Positions 1-11,722 of a stretch of 64,000 nucleotides of DNA are shown piece by piece. The stretch is from Cheiracanthium punctorium (taxonomy: Eukaryota > Arthropoda > Arachnida > Araneae > Cheiracanthiidae), in assembly GCA_038373885.1 (NCBI GenBank), contig JAWZYV010013137.1:62001-126000 (forward strand). Direction: 5' to 3'. The position numbers and the translations under genes were made by a program. The notes beneath the pieces are model-generated. The model saw only the letters and a program-made list of their open reading frames with translations, was not told where the DNA came from and ran no database searches. Position 1 is the first letter of the stretch; each line of letters starts with the position of its first letter.

Positions 1-96
1 TTTTGTGGAAGTAAAATAGGATATTTTACATTAATTTATTTTTTTCTCAATTGGGGCGGTCGCCCCTCCGCCTCCGACCCTATAATCCGTCCTTGT
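1..96. repeat. Dispersed repeat fragment with GC-rich end
   Basis: The stretch ends in a GC-rich block (CCTCCGCCTCCGACC followed by TAATCCGTCCTTG). Similar blocks recur at about 13,555-13,575 and 36,580-36,612, so this looks like the end of a dispersed element cut by the window edge. A related end (AATCCGTCCCTG) sits at about 42,672-42,684. Family not identified. Confidence 0.35.
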
Positions 97-1440
97 TTCG
101 TGATGCTGATGATTCGACAAACCAACCCACCCCGACAAAATTGCATTAATCAGTCGCTCTCATGAAAGGTTCACATATTGGACTTTTGTCAACGAAAACT
201 TGTAACATTTCTTTCTGCAATAAAGTCAACTTTGTTGCTGTATTGGTAATATATATATATATATATAGTAAAAGGCATAACTTACGAATCAACGTAGCAT
301 CCACTTAGCAAATACAAAATTCTAAATATCCATGGAATGATAGATGAGCAAAACAATGAACTCAAAATGTTATGTAAAACCAGGAATGAGCAGACACATC
401 CAGCAGATAGAAATCCAAACAATGGTAAATCAGAAAAAGAAAACGGAATGGATGGAGTAAAACAATGGGTAGCAAGCATCGGCTAAACTCGTCAGGCCCC
501 ATGAACCGAATACTTACTACCAAGATAAAAAACAAAATAACAGGATTTTACTGCAGTTACTTAGCACAAAGAAAGCTAAATATGTAACTACAGGGGGGGG
601 GGGGTTATACTGTTAAGTAGTAAAAAGAAATACCCAGAAAAAAAGTAATTATGAAGAAAAAAAGGAGATGAAGAGACCTAAAGCATTAAGCCTGAAAACA
701 TGGCTCAACCATGGAGCTGTTGCCAGTTGAAGAGGAAAAAATATACGTTGCCAGAAAAAATTGGAGAAAAGTTTAACAATAAGTAAAAAGTAAGAGTTAG
801 TACAATAATGATAATAATAATATAAAGAAATAATATAGAGTAAATTAAAAAAAATTAAAATTAAATATTATTATTAATAAGAAGAAATATTGGCATGATA
901 TATATTAGGGTTATGATATTTTAAAGGAATACATCTAACTAGTTAAATAGCTCACCATTCGCATTATATGCCTAGAGATATTTCAGAGATTATATTAGTT
1001 AAAAGAAGAGCATTTATATTTAGATGATACCTGTGATCATTAGTTCATTTGTACATTTTTTTTAAACAATAAACAAGAACAAATGTAAACTCATAGTATT
1101 GTTTTTTTTTTCAATAAAACGTACTAAAAAGCCAGAATTTTATCGATTTTTTTAATATATAACATATATATATGTAACATATATATATATATATATATTC
1201 TTTTTTTTTATAAGCCTTCCAGAACCCGGCAGGGAATAGTGATACAGCCTGTTTTTTATTTATTTATTTATTTATTTTTACTTTTGTATGATTATCCCGC
1301 AGTGACCCAATCGCTAAGCTCCATTCCCGTAACAACCAAGAGCGGCTCCAGACTGAATTCTCGGAGGGGAGTCAATTCAAATGAAAATTGTTCAAAATGC
1401 AAATTCAACGTGTGAAATCGTGAAGTATGAAAATCTAAAG
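97..1440. other. Gene-free AT-rich stretch with TA microsatellites
   Basis: No credible coding sequence. It holds a TA microsatellite at about 249-267, a G run at about 593-604, AT-rich low-complexity sequence at 780-900 and a second TA/CATATA array at about 1163-1198. The only longer reading frames are short and contain no recognisable domain. Confidence 0.6.
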
Positions 1441-1850
1441 TTGTTAAAGAATATTTCGGAGAGGCCATGGCCTCCCGTTGCCCCCTCACTGGAGCCGCTA
1501 TTGGTAAGAACACGGAAAATGAAGCAGAACCACCTTTGCTAGTGTTTGGGAAGGAGAAAACCCTTCTCGGCTGGATTGCTGTGAAACCATGTACATTGAA
1601 AGGAGCTGGTGCACGTAAAATCTGTCGTGGCTCCAATGTCCTCCATGTTCGAATGATACCTCTGGGAGCGCCTTTCTAAAACCAATACAAGATGAGAGAC
1701 CATGCTAGGTCTCTCATCTTGTATTGGTTCAAAATTAGGAGACCACTCATTGGGGGCATCATTGTTCTGACTATAGGTGGCCCAACAATCAAATGACCAA
1801 CATCTGCGGTACGCGTAGCGGTAAGCCAACAGAAGGCCGCTGACCAACAA
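1440..1850. other. Exon-like, less AT-rich segment of unknown origin, with a perfect hairpin
   Basis: Base composition rises above the surrounding AT-rich DNA. Reading frames of 70 codons (plus, 1467-1679) and 103 codons (minus, 1539-1850) overlap here. Neither matches a family I recognise and they use the same DNA on opposite strands, so at most one can be real. The plus frame stops immediately before the hairpin at 1680-1729. It could be an old gene or processed transcript fragment broken by a small inverted duplication; no function is proposed. Confidence 0.25.
1680..1729. repeat. Perfect 22-bp inverted repeat, 6-nt loop
   Basis: Bases 1680-1701 are exactly complementary to 1708-1729, with loop ATGCTA. 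Each stem contains CCAATACAAGATGAGAGAC. No TIR or TSD flanks it. A template-switch inversion is the simplest origin; a small-RNA hairpin or a sequencing chimera are alternatives. Confidence 0.9.
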
Positions 1851-2128
1851 AAAAAAAAAACGTTAAAATGAATTGGGTAAAAGACATTTTTTTTTAAATT
1901 TCATAGTAAATTATTGGTGAGCATGATGCTTACGGGCTCACATAACTCAACGCCTATGTACAGAACGATTAATATGAAACAAATGTTTGATGTTTTTTTC
2001 TTGTTAACGTGAATATGGACAACAGGACAATTTAAAATTTGTGCAAAGGGCCGTTTTCATATTTCATTATGTGAGAAGTTTGTCCCTATAAACGCAACGC
2101 CTTGTTTTGACTCTTAAATTATAAAAAA

Positions 2129-2131
<3 letters not shown>

Positions 2132-2166
<35 letters not shown>
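2132..2166. repeat. (TA)n microsatellite
   Basis: Uninterrupted TA dinucleotide run next to a copy of the CTTACGTAA dispersed repeat. Confidence 0.9.
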
Positions 2167-2172
<6 letters not shown>

Positions 2173-2330
2173 ATAGCTTACTTACGTAAAGTGAAATCCC
2201 AAGATAATCCAATGATAAAGTTAAAAAAATATAAAAAAATAAAAAAGTAGATAGCACATGGTGCCAATTAACGAGCTAAAACTATAGATTAGAATTTTAA
2301 TAAGTAAGTTGGATATCGGGGAGAGAAAAC
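2165..2330. repeat. Dispersed repeat with CTTACTTACGTAAAGTG core
   Basis: The block AATAGCTTACTTACGTAAAG followed by CCCAAGATAATCC occurs here, again at about 2581-2650, and in diverged form at about 21,423-21,550 inside a hAT-like element. The first and third copies also share a following stretch (tag..aCTTgataCCAATTAA type). This is a dispersed repeat family; no TIR could be assigned. Confidence 0.6.
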
Positions 2331-2580
2331 ATATACGTAAAAGCCATTTGATAGGTGTAGTAAATCACTGAAATGCATAAATAGGAGAGATTTAAATCAC
2401 ATGAACTTAAAAGCGCAAGATGCAGCTATTTTAAGACATGTAGAGATTAGGATTAAAGAATATTACCTAATATTGGCGATATTTTTGGATTTATGCATTT
2501 TACAGTAGACAAGTATAATATAGAAAAATATTCTGAAAGATTAGCGCATAATGGAGCATAATAAAACAGAATAGTATATA

Positions 2581-2648
2581 ATATATAATAGCTTACTTAC
2601 GTAAAGTGAAATCCCAAGATAATCCAATGATAAAGTGAAAAAAATATG

Positions 2649-2691
<43 letters not shown>
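2581..2691. repeat. Second copy of the CTTACGTAA repeat, ending in (TA)n
   Basis: The first about 60 bases are nearly identical to 2165-2222. They run into a TA microsatellite at about 2650-2690. Confidence 0.7.
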
Positions 2692-2693
<2 letters not shown>

Positions 2694-3118
2694 TTTTGAT
2701 CAAGTCCTTTGCATGTATTATAAAGAATGCTTCGAATTAGTGTTTGGAGAACGTGTTGCTATAATGAGAACCAAAACTCTGCTCTACTTTTTACCTTAAT
2801 TTCTGAATAGTCGAAAGCTGACGGCAGAGCCCAGACAGCACATAAGCTTAAATCAAGTTTGATATTTCTTTGAATTTGACGCATTAATGCAAGCTTGACA
2901 GTTCAACTCATTCTAAGCTGGCAGCAAGCTTGCAGGAGTCAAGTTGAATTGTCAAGTTTAAATACAGCTTGATTTAAGCTTGAAAATTGATACTCGCGTG
3001 ATTTTTCCTTTTTAAAAGAGCGTTGATGGCGCCATCTGTGAAAGAGAATGGACATTAATTGTCTAGCGTCCTAATATTTGCTGAAAGTTCGTAAAAGATG
3101 TGTTTTATTTTATATTAA

Positions 3119-3185
3119 CAGTGCCATATTACCGGCAGGGCAAACGGGGCAACTGCCCAGGGCCTACAGATTTTAGGGCCCAAAA
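3119..3185 (+). repeat. Fragment of a GC-rich MITE end
   Basis: CAGTGCCATATTACCGGC followed by GGGCAAACGGGGCAACTGCC stands out from the AT-rich interior. It resembles hAT-type ends in this window, but no matching opposite TIR was found. Confidence 0.3.
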
Positions 3186-3887
3186 ATCTTACATCTTACA
3201 CTTTTGTAATTTTAAAATAAAATTACAAAGGATAAAAAAAATTCAGAAGTTAAATAACTTTTTTAATTATAAAGTATGAAGAATGAAAATAATTCAAATT
3301 TACATTTGTATAAATTAATTTAAACTTATTTTTAATTCTTCGAAATGCTCTATATCAATATAGCATGCCAATATGTAGGAAAATAACCACATTTGTAAAG
3401 AGAATTTTTAGCGTTAAAATAGCAAAATTTTTCAATTATTTGTTATTTTAAGAAATATTTACAAAAATGACTAAACTGTTTGTATTCCATACATGTTAGC
3501 AACTGTGATATAGCATTTCGAAGAAACATTTAACTATCTGTTTCTTTCATTTCAGATTACTTAACACAAAATTTGTGTTAAGTAAACCCATTGTATATTT
3601 CCTAATATAGAAATTCTTCAAAATAAAATACAATTATACTACGAAATTGATTTCAAAATCAGTCGTTTGTCTCGATTTTGGCCAGCAGTATTGCTTCATG
3701 AGTGTTGCGGTACTGAAAGTTTTAAAACGTGTTTTTTTATTTTAATTTAATTTATTTTGATACATTATTTTAATTCTGATGCATCCCATGGAAAAATAAA
3801 AGAAACAAATAACACATCGCCCACTTATCAATTTGGCGAGAAAACAGCGTGGTAAGTTACTTCAAACTTTAGTCATAGCTGCACAAG

Positions 3888-4070
3888 GCTACGGTGGCGA
3901 ATGGATAGCGTACTCGACTGCGAAGCCAAAGGGCCCGGGTTCTATCCCAGCGACGAACACTCGATGGAAACAGGTTAAATTAAATTGAAATTTCAGCGTA
4001 GAGGGGGAAAATGCTCGGAAAAATAAATTATGTGGGGCGCGTTAGCCAGCGGGCGTCCCGTGTATTAGAA
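3888..4070 (+). repeat. tRNA-derived SINE (second type)
   Basis: The 5' part looks like a tRNA: an A-box-like TGGCGAATGGATAGCG at about 3894, an anticodon-arm-like stretch, then a B-box-like GGGTTCTATCCC at about 3938. The body continues into GGGGCGCGTTAGCCAGCGGG (about 4034-4053). The continuing non-tRNA body and the weak acceptor pairing argue for a SINE rather than a working tRNA gene. It differs from the five-copy SINE elsewhere in the window. Confidence 0.55.
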
Positions 4071-5159
4071 AATTTTTTAAGCTTGATTCAAGCTTGAAAT
4101 GTCAAGCTTAATGCAAGCTGGACAAGTGTAAACTAGAACACTTGATTCAAGCTTGCATCAAGCTTACACGATTGGAATTTCCAAGCTTAATTCAAGCTTA
4201 TTGACTTGATAAATTAAGCTTGCTGCAAGTTTGATGCAAGTTTGCTGTGCTGTCTGGGCGGGCATACATCGCTCGTTCAAGTGCTACGCAAAGTTTTGCA
4301 ATTGGATTTAGGTTTGGTCTGACGACTTGACAATGTATTATTACAGTCATTTGATTCTGCGTGTAAACTAAACTCTTGGGTAAGAGGCTTGAATCGATGT
4401 AATATTCTGCGCGAATTTCCAGTTTTGCCCACTTCGCATGCTTCCAATTGGAAGTAGATATATTTTGGAGACTTGATGATTCTCAAAGCACTGTCGACAC
4501 TGAAAAAATTCGGTGCCCGTTGCTCCGTTGAGGAAGAACGTGCCCCAAACCAGGAGAGAACACCCTCCTAGTAGTCGACTGAAGAATTCGTCATAAATGT
4601 TGCGAATATATGCCTCGTCATGAGGGTCATTCAAATACAATATTTTTCGTTCCTGAAAAAAAAAATTAACCAACGATTCGTCGAATGTTTTGCCTTTCCT
4701 AAACACACGCCTCAATTCTTTTGGCTCGTGCTTTTCACCCAAAAGACGACATGCCTTTTTAAGTCGCAATTTCCGTGCAGGTGTCCGACTCATTCTATGA
4801 TATTTATGAAATTTTCTTGCCTGTATGTTTCAGTTGACTATAGATTTTGAAATAGAAACCTTTGAAGTCCTCGAAATGTCATGCACATGATTCATGATTT
4901 TTGGGTTGAAATTGCTATCCATCTTGTGTCTGAGGGACTTTTCTTGGGAGACCTAAGCGCTCTTTTTTTTTTTCCTTCAATCGCAGTGATAGCTTTCGAT
5001 GAAATTTCATAAATTCTATATCTGTTACACTTTATTTGTTTACCAGTATCAGAAAACTTACCTTTTTGGGGCTTTAAATGCCAACTTTTAGCTATATCAG
5101 CTGCAGATAATTGAACGCTGCGTACCATTTTCCAGCAAATTGCAAATTGCACAAGTCCT

Positions 5160-7800
5160 GACTTTACGACTCGAAGTGGTTACGTCATATGTACAGAAAG
5201 CAGAATATGCAATTTTTTTTATACAATAGTTATAAAAGCGAACCTAACTATTGAAGAAATATTTTGGGACAGTTTATTTTGAATTTTATTTCTTTACTAA
5301 AAATCTGTGTTGTAAGCATGATATTTTTGCTTTGTAATAAATTTATATTATGATTGTAGTTTTTTTTTTGTTTTTTTTGTTTTTTTTATCATTACGTCAT
5401 TTTGTGAATTGATATTTTAAAAAATTGACAGTCTATATAATTTTGCGACGCACTTTAGGTAATTGGATACGTTTACATGAAAGATTTTCAAAATGTGTTC
5501 ACTGCGCGTATCGAGATCTGCATTCTGCCGTAAGTTGAGTTGGCAGGATCTAGGGACAACAACGAATGTGGGGCCCCCATGCTGATTCGAAAGAAAACAA
5601 AATTTATGTAAGTTCTTATTTATTATTTTTTAAACTTAATTTAATAATTCATAATCCCCAGGTATACACACACACACGCGCACACACACACACATATATA
5701 TATAATCTAAAAAAGACGCTGTGAGCATATTTGGACTTTCATGAAATATTTTTTTGAAAACGTGGAACTGAAAAAATCACTATTTTAAGAGTGACGGCTC
5801 AAAGTTTAAATATCTCTTTAGCATTAGATGGATCATTTATAGTGGTTTCTAATTCATAGACAGTTCTTCGAAAATGAATGTAAGTTTGTAGTTTAAATTT
5901 TGTCATGGGGAATTTAGAAGAAAAAAAAGAATCACCATTGAATTTCCAAAGTCTCGGTTTTGTTTTAATAAGCAGACGATCCTTTGAAGCAATAATTACT
6001 GTATAGAATAATGGATAACATTTATCGAAGTAAAATAACATTTTTCCTTCGTCTGTTTGTCAATTAGAGCCCAACCCCCCCCTTTTTTTACTAGATATTA
6101 CTAGATGTACAAATCAAATACATTAGTTCAATCTTTCCTATGTCATGACAAGAATCATTTGAAGTAATTTTGTTATCATCTGACAATTGAAATTACATTT
6201 CCTCCCTTTCCCCCCTTCCCTGTGATAAGCAAATCATCTCACGATCCCCGTTTCTCCTCTTGACCTTTGCTAGATTTGACAGCTAGTGAACTCTGAACAA
6301 TCCTGGGGAGGGTGGAGTCCTGCCAAAGTTCAATACCAATGTTCGACGCAGTCGTGCGTTTAGTTTACCAACAACACGCCCTGCGGTTATTGCCCGTGAG
6401 TCTAACCGGTAACAGAAACTCTATAATAGTTCACGTCATGATAATGCGAGAAGAATCTTTTTTTCTGCGACTATTCTTAAGTTTTATGCTTCATTTTTCG
6501 CTGACCATTTCTGTGTCTTTCTCATCTTGATCCCTGATCCTTTATTCTTTTTTTTTTGTTTGTTTGTTTCATGATTTTTTATCCACCCGTCTGTTCTTTG
6601 GGAAAAAACTTGGATCTAAGTAATGATAACGTTGCGTGCTCAATTCATGAATGAATAAGTTTTGCCTCCACACTTTTCTCGTTAATTCCCCCCTCCTTTC
6701 GACACTCAACATCCATTCACAGGGACCTGCTACCATCTAAAGTGACTCCACTTTAATCATGGATATTGATGCCTTCGGGCCTTTTCTTGAGAACAAGAAA
6801 ACTTTTTATCTGTCTTCCTATGCAATACTTTAGTGGGATTCTGACTTCTGTATTCATTATTATGGACATCCTTATTTCTTCTCACACTTATTGCTTATCA
6901 AACTACTGTCCTAGTATTGTTTGGTTTTACGATGGACGAATGATCGCTAGTTCTTACTCAATGGCTATTTTGCTGTGTAGACTATTTTAAGTATTCGCGC
7001 TCACTGTGTTGATTAAAATAATGTGTATTTATGATTGTAGTAAAATGATTTTTAGAGTATGTAGAATCTTCTCAAAAAATACACATACAATGTGCTCACA
7101 TTTTTGCAAATTTAACTAGAAACAGAAAGATCTTTAAATAGAGATCTTCCTTAACAAGTTTGAGATGTTTGTAAAATTCATTTTAAAAGCTGTAAAATAA
7201 TAAAACTGAACTAAACTTGAAATGCATGAAATCATTTCTATTATGACAGAATTTTTACCAAGTCAAATCCTTTTCTCGATTTTCAATACGTTTTTTCCTT
7301 CAAGTAGTAGAAATAACCTTAATGTCTTAAACAAATTTTTAAAAATTTCTACGGTTTCAGTCTATTTGAAAGGGACTAAACATGGAGTACGAGTCACATG
7401 TTTGTATAATAACATATAAAGTGCATGAAAGATATGATTTGTATGATTTTGAGAGTTCTGCGACAAAAGGGCTTTCAGATTCATCAGGTTGTGGCTTCAT
7501 GGATAAAGTGGCGGTGCCTGCGTTAAGTGAAGGGAGCTGGTAAAATATCTATAGTGTTAGAAGATAAGAATGAATAAATGTATGAATGAATATACTTTTG
7601 AAATTACTTTATGTGCACTGTCAATTTTTGGAAAACTTAAAATTACTAAATTTATCTGTTTAAAAATGTAACTTTATCTAAATTTATTTAATAGACGAAT
7701 CTTAATTTTTAATGGGTTATCTTAGTAATAAAAGCGAATCTAATTATAATCTTCAATTAGCTTTTACAGTTAAATTATTTAAGTACTTAGATTTTTTAAT
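5160..7800. other. Gene-free stretch; CA/TA microsatellite only
   Basis: Contains a mixed CA/CG/TA microsatellite at about 5663-5704 and several T runs. Reading frames of 65-80 codons occur at 5799-6041, 6312-6530, 6766-6990 and 7222-7419, but none shows a domain, codon bias or splice context. No TIR pairs recognised. Confidence 0.5.
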
Positions 7801-7806
7801 TACTTA

Positions 7807-9108
7807 GGGTCTGGTGGGGTAAGTACGACCACTTTTTGTAAGGTTCTGTGAATTTTAAACTCTTAATTATAGGGAAAATAGGGTTTTCATTAATTTGGGA
7901 AATTTTAACCTTTTAAGAACACCCAAAAACATATATTTCTGTAGAATTATTTGCTCAAACTTAAAGAGGGTGGTAGTAATTACCAAAACAAAATCGCAAA
8001 ATGAAAAAAGAAGGGGTATTAACGACCACCGTTGGGATAATTATGACTATTTGATTTCTTTTGGTACTGTACGTTTACTACATTTGTTGGAGCAATTTGG
8101 ACTACTATTCTTGTTTTTGTTAGTGATTAAAGTTAACTTAGTGTAGAAATTATTGATGCAAACTGAGAGATAAGGCTATAATTTCTACTGATTCAATCAA
8201 GTGGCATCTTGCACGAGATGGGTTGAAAGTCACTCTTTTCATGAAAGGAAAAATATTGTCTGTAAGAATTGTAAAAGTTGAAAGAAATACAATTAAGTAA
8301 TGTTTTCTTGAAGTTTTAAGAGCAAAATAAAGAAATGAAAATAAAGTCAGAATAAGTATTACTGTTCATGGTATGTCGTCTGTTTATATTTTTATTTGAT
8401 ACGGTAACTACAGAGTTTAGAAGAACGCTGATATTTTAAACAATTTTTTTTTATTATTTACTTGTCTCATTTATTTTTATTACAAACTCTTATCTGGTAC
8501 AATGTTAATGACTTGGAATATATTTCTGGGCCTTTTCACAGGTGATGACAATAATTTTAAGAACTTGAAATTTTTTAAATACATAGCAAAATTTCCATTT
8601 AATAATTTGTAGTTAAATATCAGAAATAGCTAAATTATTTTAATTATTTTTCCTTGATGTTTTTCAAGTGATATAAGAGAAGTATGTGCTTTCTCAAATC
8701 AGAATAACTTTTTCTACGTTCTATGTTTTTATACATGCTCGTAATTACCCAACTTAAAAAAAAAAACTGTGGGATAACAATGATCACGGATTTAAAAATA
8801 TTTAACTAGAAGAATAATTAATTACACATCGGAAGCTCTTAAACGCATTACCAACATACTTTTTTAAATGAATTAGTTTGTCTAAAAAATTTTCCTCCTT
8901 TTGCGCCGAATAACCTAGAATACCAAACTGTTAAATCCGTTTATTGAAAATTTTGACATGATGCTTGTTTTTCAATTACTACTACCTTAAAAATTCTTTA
9001 AGTTAATGATGAAAAATACATTATAATCTTTATGCCAAATATTTTTGCGAAAGTTTATCATTTATAGACTTTTAAATATTCCGCTGGTCGTAATTACCCC
9101 ACCTGACC
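7807..9108. mobile_element. 1.3 kb TIR element flanked by TTA
   Basis: The left end (GGGTCTGGTGGGGTAAGTAC, 7807 on) and the complement of the right end (GGTCAGGTGGGGTAATTACG) share GGTGGGGTAA and TACGACCA in the same register. TTA lies immediately outside both ends (7804-7806 and 9109-9111). A related left end (TAGGGTCTGGTAAAGTAAAT) is at about 56,086. A three-base TTA duplication suits PIF/Harbinger-like insertion, while TA alone would suit Tc1/mariner. No transposase frame; non-autonomous. Confidence 0.6.
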
Positions 9109-9478
9109 TTAAGTTTATGAATCATTCTTATTAGAAACATCTTTTAATACGGTTTAATACTAAGAAACAGTACTATTTAGTTAGTACAATTTATAATCAC
9201 TGGCTTAACTTGATATGCTTTTTGGATATTTGTGAGGAGAAGGGCTTTAGTCTGTCTAATGTAATAGAAAATCGATTTTTTCTAAGTAGACTAAAGTATT
9301 TCTAGAAAAGACTAAGACCACCCTGGCTCCAATCCATTTACCGCAATGCTTGTAATGCTAAAACGCAGCTTTTTTTTTATTTCTACACTGAAATCATTTA
9401 CTAACCGAATAACCAGTTATATGCGTATAGAGCCTTGCACAACTTTTATGTGCACAATCTGTTGATTTTATATAGGCA

Positions 9479-9775
9479 ATGCTGAGTAGTAATTTAAAAG
9501 ACAAAGTCGCAAAGATGTTATGTAGGTCTGTCACTTCAAGTATTACTTATGCTAGACTCAATATGCCGTTTAACGCTTTGAAGACGGGCGGTCGAATTTT
9601 CAACCAAGCAGTAGAACACCTTAAAGGACGGGCTTGGTTCATATTTCGACCAATTAATGCTTTCCCCCTCTGTAATTGTTCACCTGTACTGGACCGGCGG
9701 GGAGAGATGACAACATCCATCCATCAATTCAGTTCCACACCAGTTCCTGAAAAGGAGAATATACGCGTAAAGGTA
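9479..9775 (+). other. Candidate orphan exon or ORF, unrecognised
   Basis: A 118-codon frame (9479-9835) begins after a pyrimidine/AG context (TTTATATAG at 9468-9476) and contains a possible donor (AAG|GTAATC at about 9772). Its composition is less AT-rich than the flanks. No domain is recognised, so this is weak evidence for coding; it could be chance or a decayed element. Confidence 0.2.
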
Positions 9776-10579
9776 ATCCCCTTGTTCAAGAAGTTCGTTT
9801 TACTTCGGGGGCGGGAAAGAGTAATCCATCAATGATTTTTGCACAAATAACAGCTTCAGCTAAGAGTCACTGAAATGGGGGAAAGCATTTTTCAGATGCT
9901 CCCGTCCTTCTGAAACAGCACGGCCAAAATTTCCCCGCCGGAAAAAGGATAATATGACTGTGTGTTTTAGATAAAAGTGGTGAAAAAATCCTACACCCAG
10001 AAATGATGCCATTCAACTCCTTAGTAGTGACTATTCACTCTTTCCGTTTCAGAATGTAAGACATAGCAGTATATTTTTCAAAAAGAGTGACAAGTACGAT
10101 TTGGGAAGAATTTTTTTGAATGTCCGACATACTCTGTTTGCTTTTAAAACGGTTCAAGAGCCATGCAACATACGTAGTTTTTTTCTGGAGTGTAACTTTA
10201 ATCATTTTTGTGTTACAAAGTAAGATAAGATACTGTGTGATTTGTGAACAGTTTACGAATATTTATGCCACGAATCAATTGGAGTTTTGGTAGAGAGGAG
10301 GCAAATGCGAATCAGTGATTTTTAATTCAGGGCTAAAACGCTATTTGGATTATGTACGAACGGACATGTCCTTATCAGCAGTTGATATGGTAAATGCGCA
10401 TGGGTTCTTTTGTAACTGCGTTTTTATACTTCTATTAAAAGGAGAACAGTGGCGTAATAATCGAGTAGCAGAAATGGCAGGGGATCTGCAAAATGCCAGG
10501 GCCCCCCACACAGAGGTATTAGACATCAGGATTAATAAAATGAGATCGCGTTTCTTTAGTTTCCAGTTTGTGTCTTGCA

Positions 10580-10793
10580 ACATGTCACTTTGCAAAATTT
10601 ATTGGCAAAAGATTGAACATTTGTTGATTCTTATTAAAAAGACATATTTATTCATTGTTTGCCAATGAAATTCTCAATTTTCCATCCGCTCTCAGACACG
10701 AAATAGAAAAGTCATTTTCTATAAGAGAACTTGCTGATTCATTAACCCTAAGGAATCATTTTATGTTTTCAAGTCTTCCTCAGGTGTGCTCTG

Positions 10794-10829
<36 letters not shown>

Positions 10830-10905
10830 ATTTCTGTGACTACAGCTGGTGCTGAAGGATTATTTTCAAATTTAAATTCGATAAAAAGTTTAAGAAATTC
10901 TATGG
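10580..10905 (+). pseudogene. hAT-family transposase C-terminal remnant
   Basis: The plus-strand translation at about 10,660-10,790 includes FPSALRHEIEKSFSIREL and LRNHFMFSSLPQVCS. After a poly-T run of about 30 bases it continues as TISVTTAGAEGLFSNL and LRNSMGQ (about 10,824-10,902). This matches the hAT dimerisation region, which normally reads like TAxAERSFSKLKLIK followed by LRSTMxQ, as in ZMYM-like transposases. The N-terminal and catalytic regions are missing or beyond recognition. The poly-T tract interrupts the domain. Such remnants carry no activity; they mark a former autonomous hAT insertion. Confidence 0.65.
10796..10826. repeat. Poly-T tract
   Basis: Run of about 30 T inside the hAT transposase remnant. 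Confidence 0.9.
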
Positions 10906-11263
10906 GACAATAAAGTATACGCAACTTACGCTATCCATCCAAGATTCAGTCCAACATTTCAAGTTGATGTCTTAAAACATTTTCTGAGCAGAAAGCACAA
11001 AAAGGGTATTTTAAAAATTAAACCTTTGATTAAAATAAAATTAAATTAAAAGTTACTTAAAAATCGAAAATACACACAGTATTTGAGTGGCTCATTTGAG
11101 AAACTCCATTAGCCAGCTGTTCAGACTGTTCTGTAGGGGGTGTATATGCTGCCTGAATTGAAGGTTTTTTCATCTCAAGCGTCTGCCTACAAATTATAGG
11201 CTTTTGATGCAAACTCATTTTCATCAAATAATGATATATTGGGTTTCTCAAACAAGAGGTTTA

Positions 11264-11445
11264 TTTATACACTAGAATCTCACTACAACGATATGCTGTA
11301 TAGCTATAATTCTCTCGATTACGATATTTTTTCATAGTCCTGGCTTAATTTCCTTTAGATTAATGCAAAGGGCTTCTCTGTATAACGATACTCCTTACAA
11401 CGATAATTCTCTCTACAACGATGGTAATATTATCCATTCCATCAC
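11264..11445. repeat. Fragment of a TIR element with CTACAACGATA repeats
   Basis: The words ACTACAACGATA, CTTACAACGATA and CTCTACAACGATG recur, beginning with ACACTAGAATCTCACTACAA. This resembles pogo/mariner-type TIRs, which often read CAGTAGAATCTCGCTACAAC. No second TIR found; likely a fragment. Confidence 0.35.
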
Positions 11446-11480
11446 AATAATTGTCTCTATTAAAAGGAAAAAAACGTTTT

Positions 11481-11657
11481 ATTGATTCAACAAAATTTGG
11501 TTGGAGCTATTTCAATCGAATAATTTTGTTGGTTTTTAACAAAATTTTTGTTTTAAATAAGCAAAATATTTCGCCGGATTAACAAAAATTTTCTTCAATC
11601 AACAAAATTATTTGATTGAAATAGAGAGCGAACCAAATTTTTGTTGAATCAACAAAA
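11481..11657. repeat. Fold-back repeat with about 48-bp arms
   Basis: The left arm (about 11,483-11,530, starting GATTCAACAAAATTTGGTTG) is complementary, with a few mismatches and one small gap, to about 11,604-11,653 (ending TTTTTGTTGAATC). The spacer is about 75 bp and rich in AACAAAATTTTTG words. It fits a short fold-back MITE; no TSD was identified. Confidence 0.6.
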
Positions 11658-11722
11658 TATTTTTTTGTGAGTGTGCAATATATATACATATTTTTTTTCT
11701 CCCAAGTACGACTGATGTGTAC

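Larger units (their letters stand above)
2829..4259. mobile_element. AAGCTT-rich TIR element inserted in the Tc3-like pseudogene
   Basis: The TIRs are a perfect 14-bp pair: GCCCAGACAGCACA at 2829-2842 and its complement ending at 4259. Both subterminal zones (about 2845-2990 and 4075-4240) are packed with CAAGCTTGA-like words in both orientations. No transposase frame is visible, so it is non-autonomous. Flanking heptamers CGGCAGA and GGGCATA are similar but not identical, so the TSD is uncertain. Superfamily unassigned. It contains a tRNA-like SINE (about 3888-4070). Confidence 0.7.
2700..5152 (-). pseudogene. Tc1/mariner (Tc3-like) transposase pseudogene, split by an insertion
   Basis: This is a decayed DDE-type transposase, the enzyme that cuts and reinserts Tc1/mariner elements. 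On the minus strand the N-terminal part lies at about 5152-4890, with an AKSWHLKPQKGKFSD stretch typical of the Tc3-like N-terminus. The catalytic core follows at about 4793-4270, including GGCSLLVWGTFFLNGATGTEF, which resembles the GGS-x-MVWG motif of the family. The usual WKFQQDNA aspartate site is seen as WKFAQNIT, and the SPDLNPIENLW-like stretch has lost its glutamate and carries stops, so it cannot be active. The frame is cut at 4260 by the TIR element 2829-4259. C-terminal coding resemblance (QHVLQTLIRS) resumes on the far side at about 2828-2700. Family call is firm; the exact ends are not. Confidence 0.75.

Noticed and set aside
1292..1636. 114-codon minus frame
   Set aside because: Overlaps another frame on the opposite strand, no domain seen, crosses a composition boundary.
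3888..3960. Possible tRNA gene
   Set aside because: No convincing acceptor stem and a continuing repeat-like body; called a SINE head.
10315..10600. Upstream continuation of the hAT transposase in the 117-codon frame
   Set aside because: The residues before about 10,580 show no hAT resemblance, and a GC-rich repeat-like block lies at 10,450-10,515.
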